Notes: generated by a model from the sequence alone, not told the origin. A stretch of 64,000 nt of DNA from Roseiarcus sp963781895 (GCA_963781895.1 CAWAIM010000002.1:6426-70425); one strand, 5' to 3'. Positions 44,376 to 53,704 are shown, counted from the stretch's first letter. Made by a program: numbers and translations.

Positions 44376-46019
44376 TCACCGCTCGATCGACAGATACCGC
44401 GCCAGGTGCCGGTCGAGCAGATTGTCGCGCCAGCCCTTGACCCGTGGCGACACCATGTTCTTCAACTCGTAGAACAGGAGCGGCATGAACGGCTGATCGC
44501 GCAAGAGCAGCCGCTCGGCTTCGGCCAGGGTCCGCGCGCGGGCGTCGAGGTCGGTCTGCCCGGCGGCCGTCGTCATCAAGGCGTCGTAGGCCGGGTTGGA
44601 ATAGCGGGCGTAGTTGAGCCTCGGGTTGTCGCTCTGAGCGAGAAACAGGAAGTTCTGCGGGTCGGAATAGTCGCCGATCCAGCCGGCGCGGGCGAGGTCG
44701 AAATCGCCGCCGTTCTGCAACAGCCCATAGTGCGTCTTGACGTCGGCGTTGACGAAGGTCGTTGCGACCCCGAGCGGCTTCCACATTTCGGCGATCGCGA
44801 TCGCGGTCGCCTTGTTGTTCTCGCTGGTGTTGTACCTGATCTCGACCTTGAGCGGCCTGCCCTCGCCGAATCCGGCCTTCTTCAAGAGCTCGCGCGCGCG
44901 GTCCTCGCGCTCGATCGGCGACAGGTCGCGAAAATCCATCGCGACGTCGTCGCCATAATTGTCGATTCCCGGCGGCACGAAGGCGTAGGCCGGCGTCATC
45001 GCGCCGCCCCAGATGCTTTGCGCGAGAAACTCGCGGTCGATCACCATCGACAGGGCGTTGCGCACCCGCGCGTCGTCGAACGGGGCCTTTCGGGTGTTGA
45101 ACGCCATGTAGAACACGCCGAGGCTCGGCGCGACGTGGAATTGACCCTTTAGCGTCTCGCGCACGAAGGCGAGCTGATCGGCGGGCGCGTCGTCGTAGCT
45201 GTCGATCTCGCCGGCGCGAAAGCGGCGGAACGCGGCGGCGCGGTCGTCGATCGATTCGATGATCTCTTTGTCGATCTTGACGTCGCCCGCGGCGTAAAAG
45301 TTGGGATTGCGGATCAGAACCGCGGTGTCGTTGGGCGTGAAGGAGACCAGCTGAAAGGCGCCGTTGCTGACGAGGTTGCCGGGTTTCGCGAAATCGCGCC
45401 CGAATTTTTCGACATTGCCCGGATTGACCGGCGCGGCAGTCTGATGGGCGAGGACCGAGAGAATGTAGGGGGTCGGCCGTTCGAGCCTGATCTCCAGCGT
45501 CTTGTCGTCGATCGCCCGCACGCCGAGCGTTGCGGGCGCCGCCTTCCCCCTGTTGACCGCCTCCGCGTTCTTGAGCGGATAATAGAGGTTCGCGTATTGG
45601 GCGCCCGTCGCCGGATCGAGAAGACGGCGAAACGAGAACACGAAGTCGCCGGCCCGCACGGGATCGCCGTTCGACCACTTGGCCTCGCGCAGCCTGAAAA
45701 CATAAGTCAGGCCGTCGGCGCTCCGGGTCCAGCTCTCGGCCGCGCCCGGAATCAGCGCGCCGGCGGCGTCGTAGGTCAGGAGCCCCTCGAACAGGTCGTA
45801 GAGCGCGTCGGCCTCGATGACCGTCGAGGTCTTTTGCGGGTCGAAGGTCGAAGGATCGCCCGCTTCGCCGCGGCGGTAGACGCTCTCGGCGTCCGCCCGG
45901 GAAAGCATGGATAGGACGATCAGGGCCGCAAATAAAAACCGCATCGGCAAGGAGGCGATTGCCAGCGCCAGGCGTCGTGCCGGAGACCCGGCGGCGCGGA
46001 AGGCGGTCGGAATCGCCAT
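44376..46019 (-). CDS. Peptide ABC transporter substrate-binding protein (OppA/DppA family)
   Basis: 547 residues, SBP_bac_5 family. A signal sequence ends LSMLSRADA, then GEAGDPSTFDPQKTSTVIEA, and the family blocks NDTAVLIRNPNFY, RKAPFDDARVRNALSMVIDR and RAGWIGDYSDPQNFL. It should capture oligopeptides in the periplasm. No permease or ATPase is adjacent, so it is an orphan receptor that may feed another transporter. An internal ATG at 45944 (MRFLFAALIVLS) gives a more compact signal peptide and may be the real start. Confidence 0.9.
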   Translation of the reverse strand: MAIPTAFRAAGSPARRLALAIASLPMRFLFAALIVLSMLSRADAESVYRRGEAGDPSTFDPQKTSTVIEADALYDLFEGLLTYDAAGALIPGAAESWTRSADGLTYVFRLREAKWSNGDPVRAGDFVFSFRRLLDPATGAQYANLYYPLKNAEAVNRGKAAPATLGVRAIDDKTLEIRLERPTPYILSVLAHQTAAPVNPGNVEKFGRDFAKPGNLVSNGAFQLVSFTPNDTAVLIRNPNFYAAGDVKIDKEIIESIDDRAAAFRRFRAGEIDSYDDAPADQLAFVRETLKGQFHVAPSLGVFYMAFNTRKAPFDDARVRNALSMVIDREFLAQSIWGGAMTPAYAFVPPGIDNYGDDVAMDFRDLSPIEREDRARELLKKAGFGEGRPLKVEIRYNTSENNKATAIAIAEMWKPLGVATTFVNADVKTHYGLLQNGGDFDLARAGWIGDYSDPQNFLFLAQSDNPRLNYARYSNPAYDALMTTAAGQTDLDARARTLAEAERLLLRDQPFMPLLFYELKNMVSPRVKGWRDNLLDRHLARYLSIER

Positions 46020-46170
46020 AGGATCGTGAACCTCGCCAGGCCGATAACATTTTCAAAAGTTGCAAATGCCTGTTCAGACAGATGTAGACCGATGGCGTGA
46101 ATGGCGGGGTCCTCCGAGGTTCGGGCCGTCGAAGTCATACAGCGAACCCGATGCAGATGAACCGTCGTAG
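46020..46170. other. Intergenic region upstream of the oligopeptide-binding protein
   Basis: Short region between divergently placed elements. No gene or clear promoter is seen. Confidence 0.35.
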
Positions 46171-46560
46171 GGCTCGCAAACGGGCCGCCGAAAACGTCGA
46201 CAGACTCCGATGCGTCCTCGCGATCCCGTCAAAGCCATCAAATCGACGACGCTCCGAATTCATGGCTGAGTTCGAGCAGGCCTGCGCCGATAAGAACCTG
46301 CCCCTCTACTCCTGCCGCCACGATCGCCAACACTCAATGGAGCCGTCGAACGCTGCAGCTCAGGCTGGCGCTATGAGTTCTACGCCTGCGCTGATCTGCC
46401 CTTGGACAACGATAAAATCGCCCCTTTGGTCGATGCCTTCCAGCGCCTCTACAACCACCACAGACCCACGGAGCCCGGCAGGAAAAGCTCCAGCCGAATA
46501 CCGCTCCTTCCGCCGAGCCAACAAACTCTCCAGTCCCATATGTCTCGAGCCAGGACAGCG
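46171..46560 (+). pseudogene. IS481-family transposase C-terminal remnant
   Basis: The integrase core is split over frames: SEFMAEFEQACADKNLPLY in one, then LPPRSPTLNGAVER, GWRYEFYACADLPLDNDKI and LVDAFQRLYNHHRP in another. The PTLNGAVER block carries the catalytic Glu and is a hallmark of IS481/IS3-like DDE transposases. The N-terminal HTH and first Asp are absent, and at least one more indel follows NHHRP. The remnant ends about 260 bases before xoxF. Confidence 0.8.
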
Positions 46561-46817
46561 CCTTGCCGGTCGTTCAGTTTTGTGAAACGCTGGCGCTCTG
46601 CAACTGCGCAAAGCGAGATTCGGCGGTCAATTCCGTCGTGGCCTCGCTGAGGGCAGTCGCTTTCGGGCTTGCCGGGCGGGATTCGCGTTCAGAGCCTCGG
46701 CTGGCTTAGCGCGGACGAGACAATGAGATGAAATAACGAGTCGGCCGCCCCTGGCGGTCCAATAAACGGCTTGCAGCGCTGTCTCCGGCGCAAAGCCAAT
46801 TGCGGGAGGAAGTTTCG
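46561..46817 (+). promoter_or_regulatory. Upstream region of xoxF
   Basis: About 255 bases between the IS remnant and xoxF; it must hold the xoxF promoter. The only clear element is the strong ribosome site GGGAGGAAG at 46804-46812. A TTGACA box is not apparent. Confidence 0.4.
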
Positions 46818-48485
46818 ATGAAGCTCACCACGATGGCCGTGGCAGTCGGCTTGTGCCTGCCGAATTACGCCATGGCGCAAACGGCCGAAGAATTGGTCAA
46901 AGGCGCGCAGGACACCGGGAACGTCGTCAACTACGGCATGGGCTACAATCTGCAGCGCTTCAGCCCGCTCAAGCAGATCGACAAGTCCACTGTGAAGCGC
47001 CTCGTGCCGGTTTGGAATTACAGTCTCGACGACAATCGCAGCGAAGAATTGCAGCCGTTGATTTACAACGGCGTGCTGTACGTGACGACCAATAGCGCCA
47101 CGATGGCCGTCGACGCCAAGACCGGCAATCAGATCTGGAAGAGCAAGATCGAGTATCCGCCCGAGACCTTGCGCATCGTTTGTTGCGGCGTCATCAACCG
47201 CGGGGCGGCGATCGCCGACGGAAAGCTGTTCCGCACGACGCTCGACGCCAATGTCGTGGCCCTCGACGCCAAGACCGGCAAGGAGCTATGGCGCCAGAAC
47301 GCGGGCGACATCAAGCTCGGCTATTCCATGACGATGGCGCCCCTCTACGCCGACGGCGTGGTCATCACTGGCGTTTCCGGCGCCGAATTCGGCACCCGCG
47401 ACTTTATCGACGGCTGGGATCCCGAAACCGGCAAGCACCTCTGGCGCACCTACACTATCCCGGCGCCGGGCGAACCGGGCAGCGATACCTGGAAGGGCGA
47501 CACCTGGAAGTTCGGCGGCGGATCGACCTGGATCACCGGTTCGTTCGATCCCGAAACGCATACCGTTTTCTGGGGCGTCGGCAATCCCGGACCGTTCAAC
47601 GCCGCCACGCGCCCCGGCGACAATCTCTATACATGCTCGGTCCTCGCGCTCGACCCGAAAACCGGCTCGATCAAGTGGCATTATCAATTCTCGCCGAACA
47701 ACCCGTTTGATTATGACGCAGTCGCCGAAATGGTGCTGGCCGACATAAAGGTCGACGGCGCGCCGACGAAGGTGATCCTCGACGCCAACCGCAACGGCTT
47801 CTTCTACGTGCTCGATCGCGCCACGGGCAAGCCGATCGCCGCCAATCCATACGTTAAAGTGAACTGGGCCTCGAGCGTCGATCTGAAGACCGGCCGGCCG
47901 GTCGAAACAGATTTGATCGCCAAGGCGCGCGCGGGCGAGAAGGTCGCGGTCTGGCCTTCCCTCCTCGGCGGTAAGAATTGGGAGCCGATGTCTTACGATC
48001 CCGAAACCGGACTGGCCTACGCCAACACGCTCAACTTTGGTTTCAACTACAAGACGACCGCGGACGCTTACAAGGCCGGGGAATGGTACATTCAGATCGA
48101 CTTGGGCCAGGGATGGGCATGGCCTGATGGACCGCGCGGCTACCTCAAGGCGATCGACCCGATGACGGGCAAATCCAAGTGGGAGCAGCCGAGCGACATG
48201 CCGCGCATGTCGGGCGTGTTGTCGACGGCCGGCGGCGTGGTCTTTGCCGGCCAACTGACGGGCGAATTCGAGGCGTTCGACGCCGACACGGGCGCGAAGC
48301 TGTGGCAGTTCAAGACCGGTTCTGGCGTCGAGGGCCAGCCGGTGACCTGGAGCCAGGACGGCGTCCAATACGTCGCCGTCACGAGCGGATATGGCGGCGT
48401 TTACGCGCTGTTCTCGGGAGACCAACGTCTGGCTAACGTTCCGGCCGGCGGCTCTCTCTGGGTATTCGCCCTGGCGCCGCAATAG
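46818..48485 (+). CDS. xoxF: Lanthanide-type PQQ-dependent methanol/alcohol dehydrogenase (XoxF-like)
   Basis: Periplasmic eight-bladed propeller quinoprotein that oxidises methanol or a similar alcohol. 555 residues with a signal peptide (cleaved after NYAMA). The adjacent Cys122-Cys123 disulfide that packs on PQQ is in LRIVCCGVI. Metal ligands by alignment are Glu190, Asn256, Asp298 and Asp300. The Asp-Tyr-Asp pair (298-300) is the mark of lanthanide enzymes; calcium MxaF has Ala at the second position. It is shorter than the usual 600-residue XoxF5, so another clade or a wider alcohol range is possible. xoxG and xoxJ follow. Confidence 0.9.
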   Translation: MKLTTMAVAVGLCLPNYAMAQTAEELVKGAQDTGNVVNYGMGYNLQRFSPLKQIDKSTVKRLVPVWNYSLDDNRSEELQPLIYNGVLYVTTNSATMAVDAKTGNQIWKSKIEYPPETLRIVCCGVINRGAAIADGKLFRTTLDANVVALDAKTGKELWRQNAGDIKLGYSMTMAPLYADGVVITGVSGAEFGTRDFIDGWDPETGKHLWRTYTIPAPGEPGSDTWKGDTWKFGGGSTWITGSFDPETHTVFWGVGNPGPFNAATRPGDNLYTCSVLALDPKTGSIKWHYQFSPNNPFDYDAVAEMVLADIKVDGAPTKVILDANRNGFFYVLDRATGKPIAANPYVKVNWASSVDLKTGRPVETDLIAKARAGEKVAVWPSLLGGKNWEPMSYDPETGLAYANTLNFGFNYKTTADAYKAGEWYIQIDLGQGWAWPDGPRGYLKAIDPMTGKSKWEQPSDMPRMSGVLSTAGGVVFAGQLTGEFEAFDADTGAKLWQFKTGSGVEGQPVTWSQDGVQYVAVTSGYGGVYALFSGDQRLANVPAGGSLWVFALAPQ

Positions 48486-48503
48486 CGCCTGAACCCGTGC
48501 AAG

Positions 48504-48527
48504 GGGGCCGCCCGCGCAGGCGGCCCC
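48504..48527 (+). other. Perfect 9-bp hairpin between xoxF and xoxG
   Basis: GGGGCCGCC (48504-48512), loop CGCGCA, GGCGGCCCC (48519-48527). There is no T-run after it, so it is not a standard terminator. It lies 18 bases past the xoxF stop and could stabilise the xoxF mRNA end or reduce read-through into xoxGJ. Confidence 0.65.
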
Positions 48528-48586
48528 GCGGTTTGGCGCGCCAACCGCCAGGGCCGCGTTGGCGCTGATGATTTTTTGGAACGCCG

Positions 48587-48917
48587 ATGAAGATTCCATA
48601 TTCTCCTTGGGGCGATCGGTCTGTATTCCATCGCTCCCTGTCTCGCCGACGATGCGACGCCCGCGCCGGACGTCGCACTGGCGCAAAAGGGCAAGGAACT
48701 CTATGCCCACTATTGCTCGCACTGCCATGGCTTCGGCATGATCAATCCCGGCACGGTTACCTATGACCTGCGGCAGTTCCCGCACAAGGAGAAGGATCGT
48801 TTCGTCGAATCCGTCATCTACGGCAAGAATGGACGGATGCCATCCTGGGGCACCGCGCTTAACCTCGACGAAATCGACGCTATTTGGGCCTACGTGCTTA
48901 CGGGAGGCCACCAGTGA
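48587..48917 (+). CDS. xoxG: XoxG-like cytochrome c, start region frameshifted
   Basis: A small class I cytochrome c, the expected electron acceptor of XoxF. Haem motif CSHCH in KELYAHYCSHCHGFG; the axial Met is probably in GKNGRMPSWG. A leader (ILLGAIGLYSIAPCLA) precedes. The frame has a stop at 48588-48590 and no start after it. ATG 48587 with GGA upstream is one base out of frame: dropping one A from ATGAAGATT gives MRFHILLGAIG. So either the sequence has an extra base or the gene is broken. The stop overlaps the xoxJ GTG. Confidence 0.82.
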
Positions 48918-49840
48918 AGCCACGACCGACAGGGCTGATGCTGTGCATGGGCCTCACTCTTGCGGGCGGCGCGGCCCACGCCGGGGAGACGTTGAAAGTC
49001 TGTCTGGACGAGAACGCGCCGCCTTATTCCGAACGGCGGAAGAACGTCGGCGAGGGGTTCGATCTCGGTGTCGCTAGGGCGCTGGCGGAGCGGCTCGGAC
49101 GACCGCTCGAGGTCGAGTGGTTCGAAAGCAAGCTCGACGAGGATTCCAGCGGTGCGCTGGAGGCCAATGCGCTGCTTTCCGACGGCCGCTGCGAACTCGT
49201 CGCCGGCTATCCTCTGACCGAGGATGCTCTCGGCAGGCCGGGCGTCGAGACCGCGCATTTGCCCGATTTCGACGGCGCGAAGCCTGCCGACCACCGCCGA
49301 CGCGTCGCGCTGGGGACGCTGCGGGCCAGCAAGCCCTATCATTTCGCGCCGCTGACGATCGTGCTCGGAGGCGCCGCCATCGGTAAGCCAATCGCCGGCC
49401 TCCGCGATCTCGACGGCGTCAAGATCGGCGTCGAAAGCGGCACGCTGAGCGACACCATTCTGATGACCTATGGCGACGGTCGGCTCATCGATCACATCTC
49501 CCATTGGGTTCCTGGCCGCGGGGAATTGTGGCCGGCGTTCGAGCGCGGAGATTTCGATGCGGCGCTCGTGCCGCTGCATCGCTTCGACGCCTACCGCGCC
49601 GAACATCCTGATACGAAACTCCGGGCGTCAGGCTATCTCTATCCGATCGGATTCAACATCGGCTTCGTCGGCCTCGCGCGCGACGCGAGTCTCCTGGCCG
49701 ATGTCGACGCCACGCTCGCCGCGATGCTGGCCAGCGGCGAAATCGCCGAAATCGCGCCGGGAACAGGCATGACCTATTTGCCGCCGCGCGCGCCCGACAT
49801 TCAAAAACACATCTTGCTCGGCGATCTGGCGCGGCCCTAG
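48914..49840 (+). CDS. xoxJ: XoxJ/MoxJ-like periplasmic binding protein
   Basis: 308 residues of the family-3 solute-binding fold. Signal peptide ends GGAAHA, then GETLKVCLDENAPPYSERR. XoxJ is thought to help maturation or activation of XoxF rather than transport. Family features: LGVARALAERLGRPLEVEWF, LVAGYPLTED and GVKIGVESGTLSD. GTG 48914 overlaps the cytochrome stop (GTGA), giving tight coupling. ATG 48884 lies inside xoxG and is not used. Confidence 0.85.
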   Translation: MKPRPTGLMLCMGLTLAGGAAHAGETLKVCLDENAPPYSERRKNVGEGFDLGVARALAERLGRPLEVEWFESKLDEDSSGALEANALLSDGRCELVAGYPLTEDALGRPGVETAHLPDFDGAKPADHRRRVALGTLRASKPYHFAPLTIVLGGAAIGKPIAGLRDLDGVKIGVESGTLSDTILMTYGDGRLIDHISHWVPGRGELWPAFERGDFDAALVPLHRFDAYRAEHPDTKLRASGYLYPIGFNIGFVGLARDASLLADVDATLAAMLASGEIAEIAPGTGMTYLPPRAPDIQKHILLGDLARP

Positions 49841-49898
49841 CTCCGTCGCGGCGCGATCCGTTCCGACACCCGAGGGCGTCGTGATCGAAGTCTGGGCG

Positions 49899-50864
49899 TC
49901 ACGCCCGCGGATGGGCGGAACGGTAGGCGTCGAGCAATCGCGCGCCGTCGACGCCGGTATAGACCTGCGTCGTCGACAACGAGGCGTGGCCGAGCAATTC
50001 CTGAATGGTGCGCAGGTCGCCTCCGCGCGCCAGCAGATGGGTGGCGAAGGAATGGCGCAGCGCGTGCGGCGTCGCGCTGTCGGGGAGGCCGAGCGCGCCT
50101 CGCATCCGCTCCATCGCCAGTTGCACGATGCGCGGCGACAGCGGCCCGCCCTTTGCGCCAACGAACAGAGGCCCGGCGGGCTTCAGCGCATACGGGCAGA
50201 GCGAAAGGTAGTCCTCGACCGCCTTGCGTACTGGCGCGATGACCGGCGCCGAGCGCGTCTTCTTGCCCTTGCCGACGACCGTGATCGCCTCGACCGCGCG
50301 GACGGGCGCGTCGGCGCGGCGGATCGACAGCGCCTCCGAAATGCGCAGGCCCGCGCCGTAGCAGAGCGCCAGCACCGCCGCGTCGCGCGCCAATATCCAC
50401 GGCTCGCGCGCTTCGCCCTCGCGCGGAGCCGTCGTCGCGACGGCTCGCGCGTCCGGCGCGCTTAAGGGTCGGGGGAGGCGGCGCGCGGCCTTGGGCGAGC
50501 GGACAGCGCCGAGCGCGGAGGCCGTCTCCCCGCCTTCGCGGGCGATATGGCGGGCCAGCGAGCGCAAGGCCGATAGCGCGCGCTGCAGCGAGCGGCCCTC
50601 GATCCCCCTCGAGCGACGGCGGGCGAGAAACGCGCGCAGATCCGCCGGCGCGCAATCGGTGAAGTCGGCGGTCGACGGCGGAGCGCCGAAGCGCTCGGTA
50701 AGGAAGGCCAGATATTGCCTCACGTCGCGGGCATAGGCCTCGATCGTGTGATCGGACATTTGCCGCTCGTCCTTGAGCCGCCGGAGCCAGGCGGAGACCG
50801 CGCCGGCGAGGTCGGGCGCGGCCGGCAGGGCAGAGAGTTCAATCGAATCGGCGGGCGTGGGCAT
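49899..50864 (-). CDS. xerC: Tyrosine recombinase XerC
   Basis: Site-specific recombinase that resolves chromosome dimers at dif with XerD. 321 residues. SAM-like N-domain (RQMSDHTIEAYARDVRQYLAFL). Catalytic residues: Arg in YGAGLRISEAL, Lys in GKGKKTR, HxxR in HALRHSFATHLL, His in LGHASLSTTQVYT and the nucleophile Tyr. The ATG at 50864 follows the usual N-terminus; the reading to 50975 adds basic low-complexity residues. Chromosomal XerC fits better than a phage integrase, since there is no element around it. Confidence 0.92.
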   Translation of the reverse strand: MPTPADSIELSALPAAPDLAGAVSAWLRRLKDERQMSDHTIEAYARDVRQYLAFLTERFGAPPSTADFTDCAPADLRAFLARRRSRGIEGRSLQRALSALRSLARHIAREGGETASALGAVRSPKAARRLPRPLSAPDARAVATTAPREGEAREPWILARDAAVLALCYGAGLRISEALSIRRADAPVRAVEAITVVGKGKKTRSAPVIAPVRKAVEDYLSLCPYALKPAGPLFVGAKGGPLSPRIVQLAMERMRGALGLPDSATPHALRHSFATHLLARGGDLRTIQELLGHASLSTTQVYTGVDGARLLDAYRSAHPRA

Positions 50865-51095
50865 GGGGGCAGGATGCGCGCGAGGGCTTAAGCGGCGGTT
50901 GCGGCGTGCGCTTCCGGTGAAAATCTGACGCCCGGGACCTGAGGCTGTGTGTCGTGGCGGGCGGATGGCGGTCATTCATGCCATGACAGCCGAAGTCACG
51001 CCCGCACCGCCCCAAATTCGATCCCTTTCCGGCCGCACGTCGCCTCAAGTCGTCAATGTCAGGTCCCTGAGTTCCGTTCGCGCCCGGGCGCCGCC

Positions 51096-51497
51096 TCACC
51101 CCAGCAAGTCGACCAGGTGCGGGATCAGCGGCTCGTCGGCGGGCGGCATCGGATAGGCGCGCAAATCCTTCGGGCGCACCCATTTGAGCGCCTGACCGTC
51201 GAGCGGGCGCACGAAGCCCTCCCATTTGCGGCAGACATAGAGCGGCATCAAGAGGTGGAAGTCTTGATAAGAATGGCTCGCGAAGGTGAGCGGCGCGAGG
51301 CAGGCGGCCTTGACCGCGATGCCGAGCTCCTCGCCGAGTTCGCGGATCAGCGCGTCCTCCGGCCGCTCGCTCGCGTCGATCTTGCCGCCGGGAAATTCCC
51401 ACAGGCCCTCGAGCGGCTTGCCTTTGGGCCTTTGGGCGAGCAGCACGCGTCCGTCGACGTCGACCAGGGCCGCCGCCACGACCAGCAGCAGTCTCAC
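51096..51497 (-). CDS. mutT: 8-oxo-dGTP diphosphatase (MutT/Nudix)
   Basis: 133 residues. Nudix box GGKIDASERPEDALIRELGE (start) with EELGI. It is preceded by RPKGKPLEGLWEFP, typical of MutT, which removes oxidised dGTP and so prevents A:T to C:G mutation. GTG 51497 overlaps the argJ stop (GTGA). The order ppiC-argJ-mutT on the minus strand is a known Rhizobiales arrangement. Confidence 0.94.
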   Translation of the reverse strand: MRLLLVVAAALVDVDGRVLLAQRPKGKPLEGLWEFPGGKIDASERPEDALIRELGEELGIAVKAACLAPLTFASHSYQDFHLLMPLYVCRKWEGFVRPLDGQALKWVRPKDLRAYPMPPADEPLIPHLVDLLG

Positions 51498-52735
51498 GAG
51501 CGATAGTCGCCATTGATCGCGACATATTCCTTGGTGAGGTCGCAGGTCCAGACCGTGGCGCGCCCGCGCCCCAGGCCGAGATCGACCGCGATCTCGATTG
51601 CGTCGCGCTTCATGTAAGCCGAAGCCGCCGCCTCGTCGTAAGCGGGGTCGCGCTGACCCCGATGGGCGACCCGGATCTTGCCGAAAAAAATATCGAGCTT
51701 GTCGCGCTCGGCTTTCTCGCCGGCCTTGCCGACCGCCATGACGACTCGACCCCAATTGGCGTCCTCGCCGCCGCACGCGGTCTTGACCAGCGGCGAATTG
51801 GCGATCGAGAGCGCGATGCGCTTGGCAGCCTTGCGGGTCGCCGCGCCCGAGACATTGACCTCGATGAACTTGCGCGCGCCTTCCCCGTCGCGCACCACCT
51901 GATGCGCGAGATTGAGCAGGAGCTCGTCGAGCGCGCGCCTGAACCCAGCCGCATGCGGATCGCCGGCGTCCTCGATCGCGGGCGCGCCCTTCGCGGCGCC
52001 GGTGGCGAACATCATCAGCGTGTCGGAGGTCGAAGTGTCGCTGTCGACGGTGATCGCGTTGAACGAGCGCTCGACCGATTTCGACAGCATCGACTGCAAC
52101 GCGCTCGACGCGATCGGCGCGTCGGTGAAGACGTAGGCGAGCATGGTCGCCATGTCGGGCGCGATCATGCCCGCGCCCTTGGCGACGCCGTTGATGATCA
52201 CCTCCGCGTCGCCGAGCTTGACGCGCGCCGTGGCGATCTTCGGATAGGTGTCGGTCGTCATGATCGCCTTGGCGGCGTCCAGGAGCCCGTCGGCTCTGGC
52301 CTCGGCGACGAGCCTTTCGAGAACGCGCGTGATGCGCGCGCCGTCAAGCGGCTCGCCGATGACTCCGGTCGAGGCCATGAAGATTTCGTGCGGCTCAGCG
52401 CCGATCGTCCTGGCCGCGGCCTCGGCGACATGGGCGACCGCGCTCGCGCCGATGGCGCCGGTGAACGCGTTGGCGTTGCCGGAATTGACGATGAGCGCCC
52501 GGGCCTTGCCGCCTTCCAGATGCGCGCGGCACCAGTCGACCGGCGCCGAGGGACACTTCGAGCGGGTGAAGACGCCCGCGACCGCCGCGGGCCGGTCGAA
52601 CAGCGCCAGCATCACGTCGGTTCGTCCCGCATAACGGACGCCTGCCGCGATGGTGGCGAAGCGGACTCCGGCTATCGGCGGAAGTACCGGATATTTCTTG
52701 GGCGCGAGCGGCGAGAGCGGGGCGGGAGCGGCCAT
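51494..52735 (-). CDS. argJ: Bifunctional ornithine acetyltransferase/N-acetylglutamate synthase
   Basis: Recycles the acetyl group in arginine biosynthesis. 413 residues. The self-cleavage site is before the Thr in GAGMIAPDMATMLAY; cleavage yields alpha and beta chains. Other blocks: IVNSGNANAFTG, STGVIGEPL, TVDSDTSTSDT and CGGEDANWGR. ATG 52735 is preferred over 52795. It overlaps mutT, so it is translationally coupled. Confidence 0.96.
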   Translation of the reverse strand: MAAPAPLSPLAPKKYPVLPPIAGVRFATIAAGVRYAGRTDVMLALFDRPAAVAGVFTRSKCPSAPVDWCRAHLEGGKARALIVNSGNANAFTGAIGASAVAHVAEAAARTIGAEPHEIFMASTGVIGEPLDGARITRVLERLVAEARADGLLDAAKAIMTTDTYPKIATARVKLGDAEVIINGVAKGAGMIAPDMATMLAYVFTDAPIASSALQSMLSKSVERSFNAITVDSDTSTSDTLMMFATGAAKGAPAIEDAGDPHAAGFRRALDELLLNLAHQVVRDGEGARKFIEVNVSGAATRKAAKRIALSIANSPLVKTACGGEDANWGRVVMAVGKAGEKAERDKLDIFFGKIRVAHRGQRDPAYDEAAASAYMKRDAIEIAVDLGLGRGRATVWTCDLTKEYVAINGDYRS

Positions 52736-52797
52736 CGATCGTTCCGGAAGGAAGCGAGGGCGAGCCGGACGGTCCGCTCTCTCGCGCAAGGCCAAAG

Positions 52798-53704
52798 TCA
52801 GGGCGTCTTCGGCTTGTCCGCGCCGGCCGGCGCCTCCTTGCCGGGATCGAGCGCCGCGGCGGGCGGCAGCGGCTTGCCGTTGGCGTCGAACAATTCGATC
52901 TTGGCGGCCTTGTGAAGCTCGGAGATCGTCTCGCTCTGCGCCTTTTGCGCGACGTAGCGGGCGGCCTGCTCCTTCAACTGCTCGAAGGGCGGGAAGCTCT
53001 TGGTCCTGACGCCTTCGACCTTGATGATGTGCCAGCCGAACTGCGTCTTGACCGGATCGGAAATCTCTCCCTCCTTCAGCTTGAAGGCGGCGTTGGAGAA
53101 TTCGGGCACCATCCGGTCCTTGGTGAACCAGCCGAGATCGCCGCCGTCGCCGGCCGGATCCTTGGAGAGTTCGGTCGCGACCTTGGCGAAATCCTCGCCG
53201 CCTTTGACCCGAGCGAGCGCCTTCTTGGCCTCGTCCTCGGTCGGCAGCAGGATGTGGCGGGCGTGGATCTCCTCCTGCGGCGGCTCCGCTTTGGCGGCCT
53301 CGTCGTAGGCTTTGCGTTCCGCCTCTTCGGTCGTTGCGGCCTTGGCGACGCTGCCGAGCAGTTCCTCCATCGCCAGCTTGTCGTGATAATAAGCCATTTT
53401 GCGCGCGAATTCAGGAGTTCTGATCGAGCTTGTCGGACTCCGCCTTCCTGGCGGCGAGCTTGAGGTCGATGAGATAGTCGAGCACGTATTTCTGCCGCGC
53501 CGCGCCTTCGAGTTTCTGCGGCAGACCTGGGCCAATGTCAGTCATCGCGTCGGCGAGATCCTGATCGGTGATCGGCGAGCCGTCGACTTTGGCCAGCACC
53601 TTCGGATCAGCCGAGGCCGCGCCGGCAAGCGCCAATGTCGCGCCCAACCCGAGCGCGAGGGCCGCGGCAGTCGAGCGCAAATGCGCGGTAAACAATCGTT
53701 TCAT
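52798..53704 (-). CDS. Parvulin-type peptidyl-prolyl isomerase (SurA/PrsA-like), frameshifted
   Basis: Periplasmic folding catalyst. The signal peptide ends AGAASADP, followed by VDGSPITDQDLADAM, the SurA-type N region. The frame breaks near 53412. It continues with EFARKMAYYHDKLAMEELL, then the rotamase domain EIHARHILLPTEDEA to FGWHIIKVEGVR, and an acidic Pro-rich tail. Joined, it has normal length. It is the first gene of the ppi-argJ-mutT group. Confidence 0.88.

Noticed and set aside
47286..48923. 545-codon minus-strand frame antisense to xoxF
   Set aside because: Shadow of the dehydrogenase gene; no motif and no plausible start context.
49899..50864. Phage or integron integrase
   Set aside because: Length, N-domain and position next to mutT/argJ fit chromosomal XerC; no att site, tRNA or phage gene is nearby.
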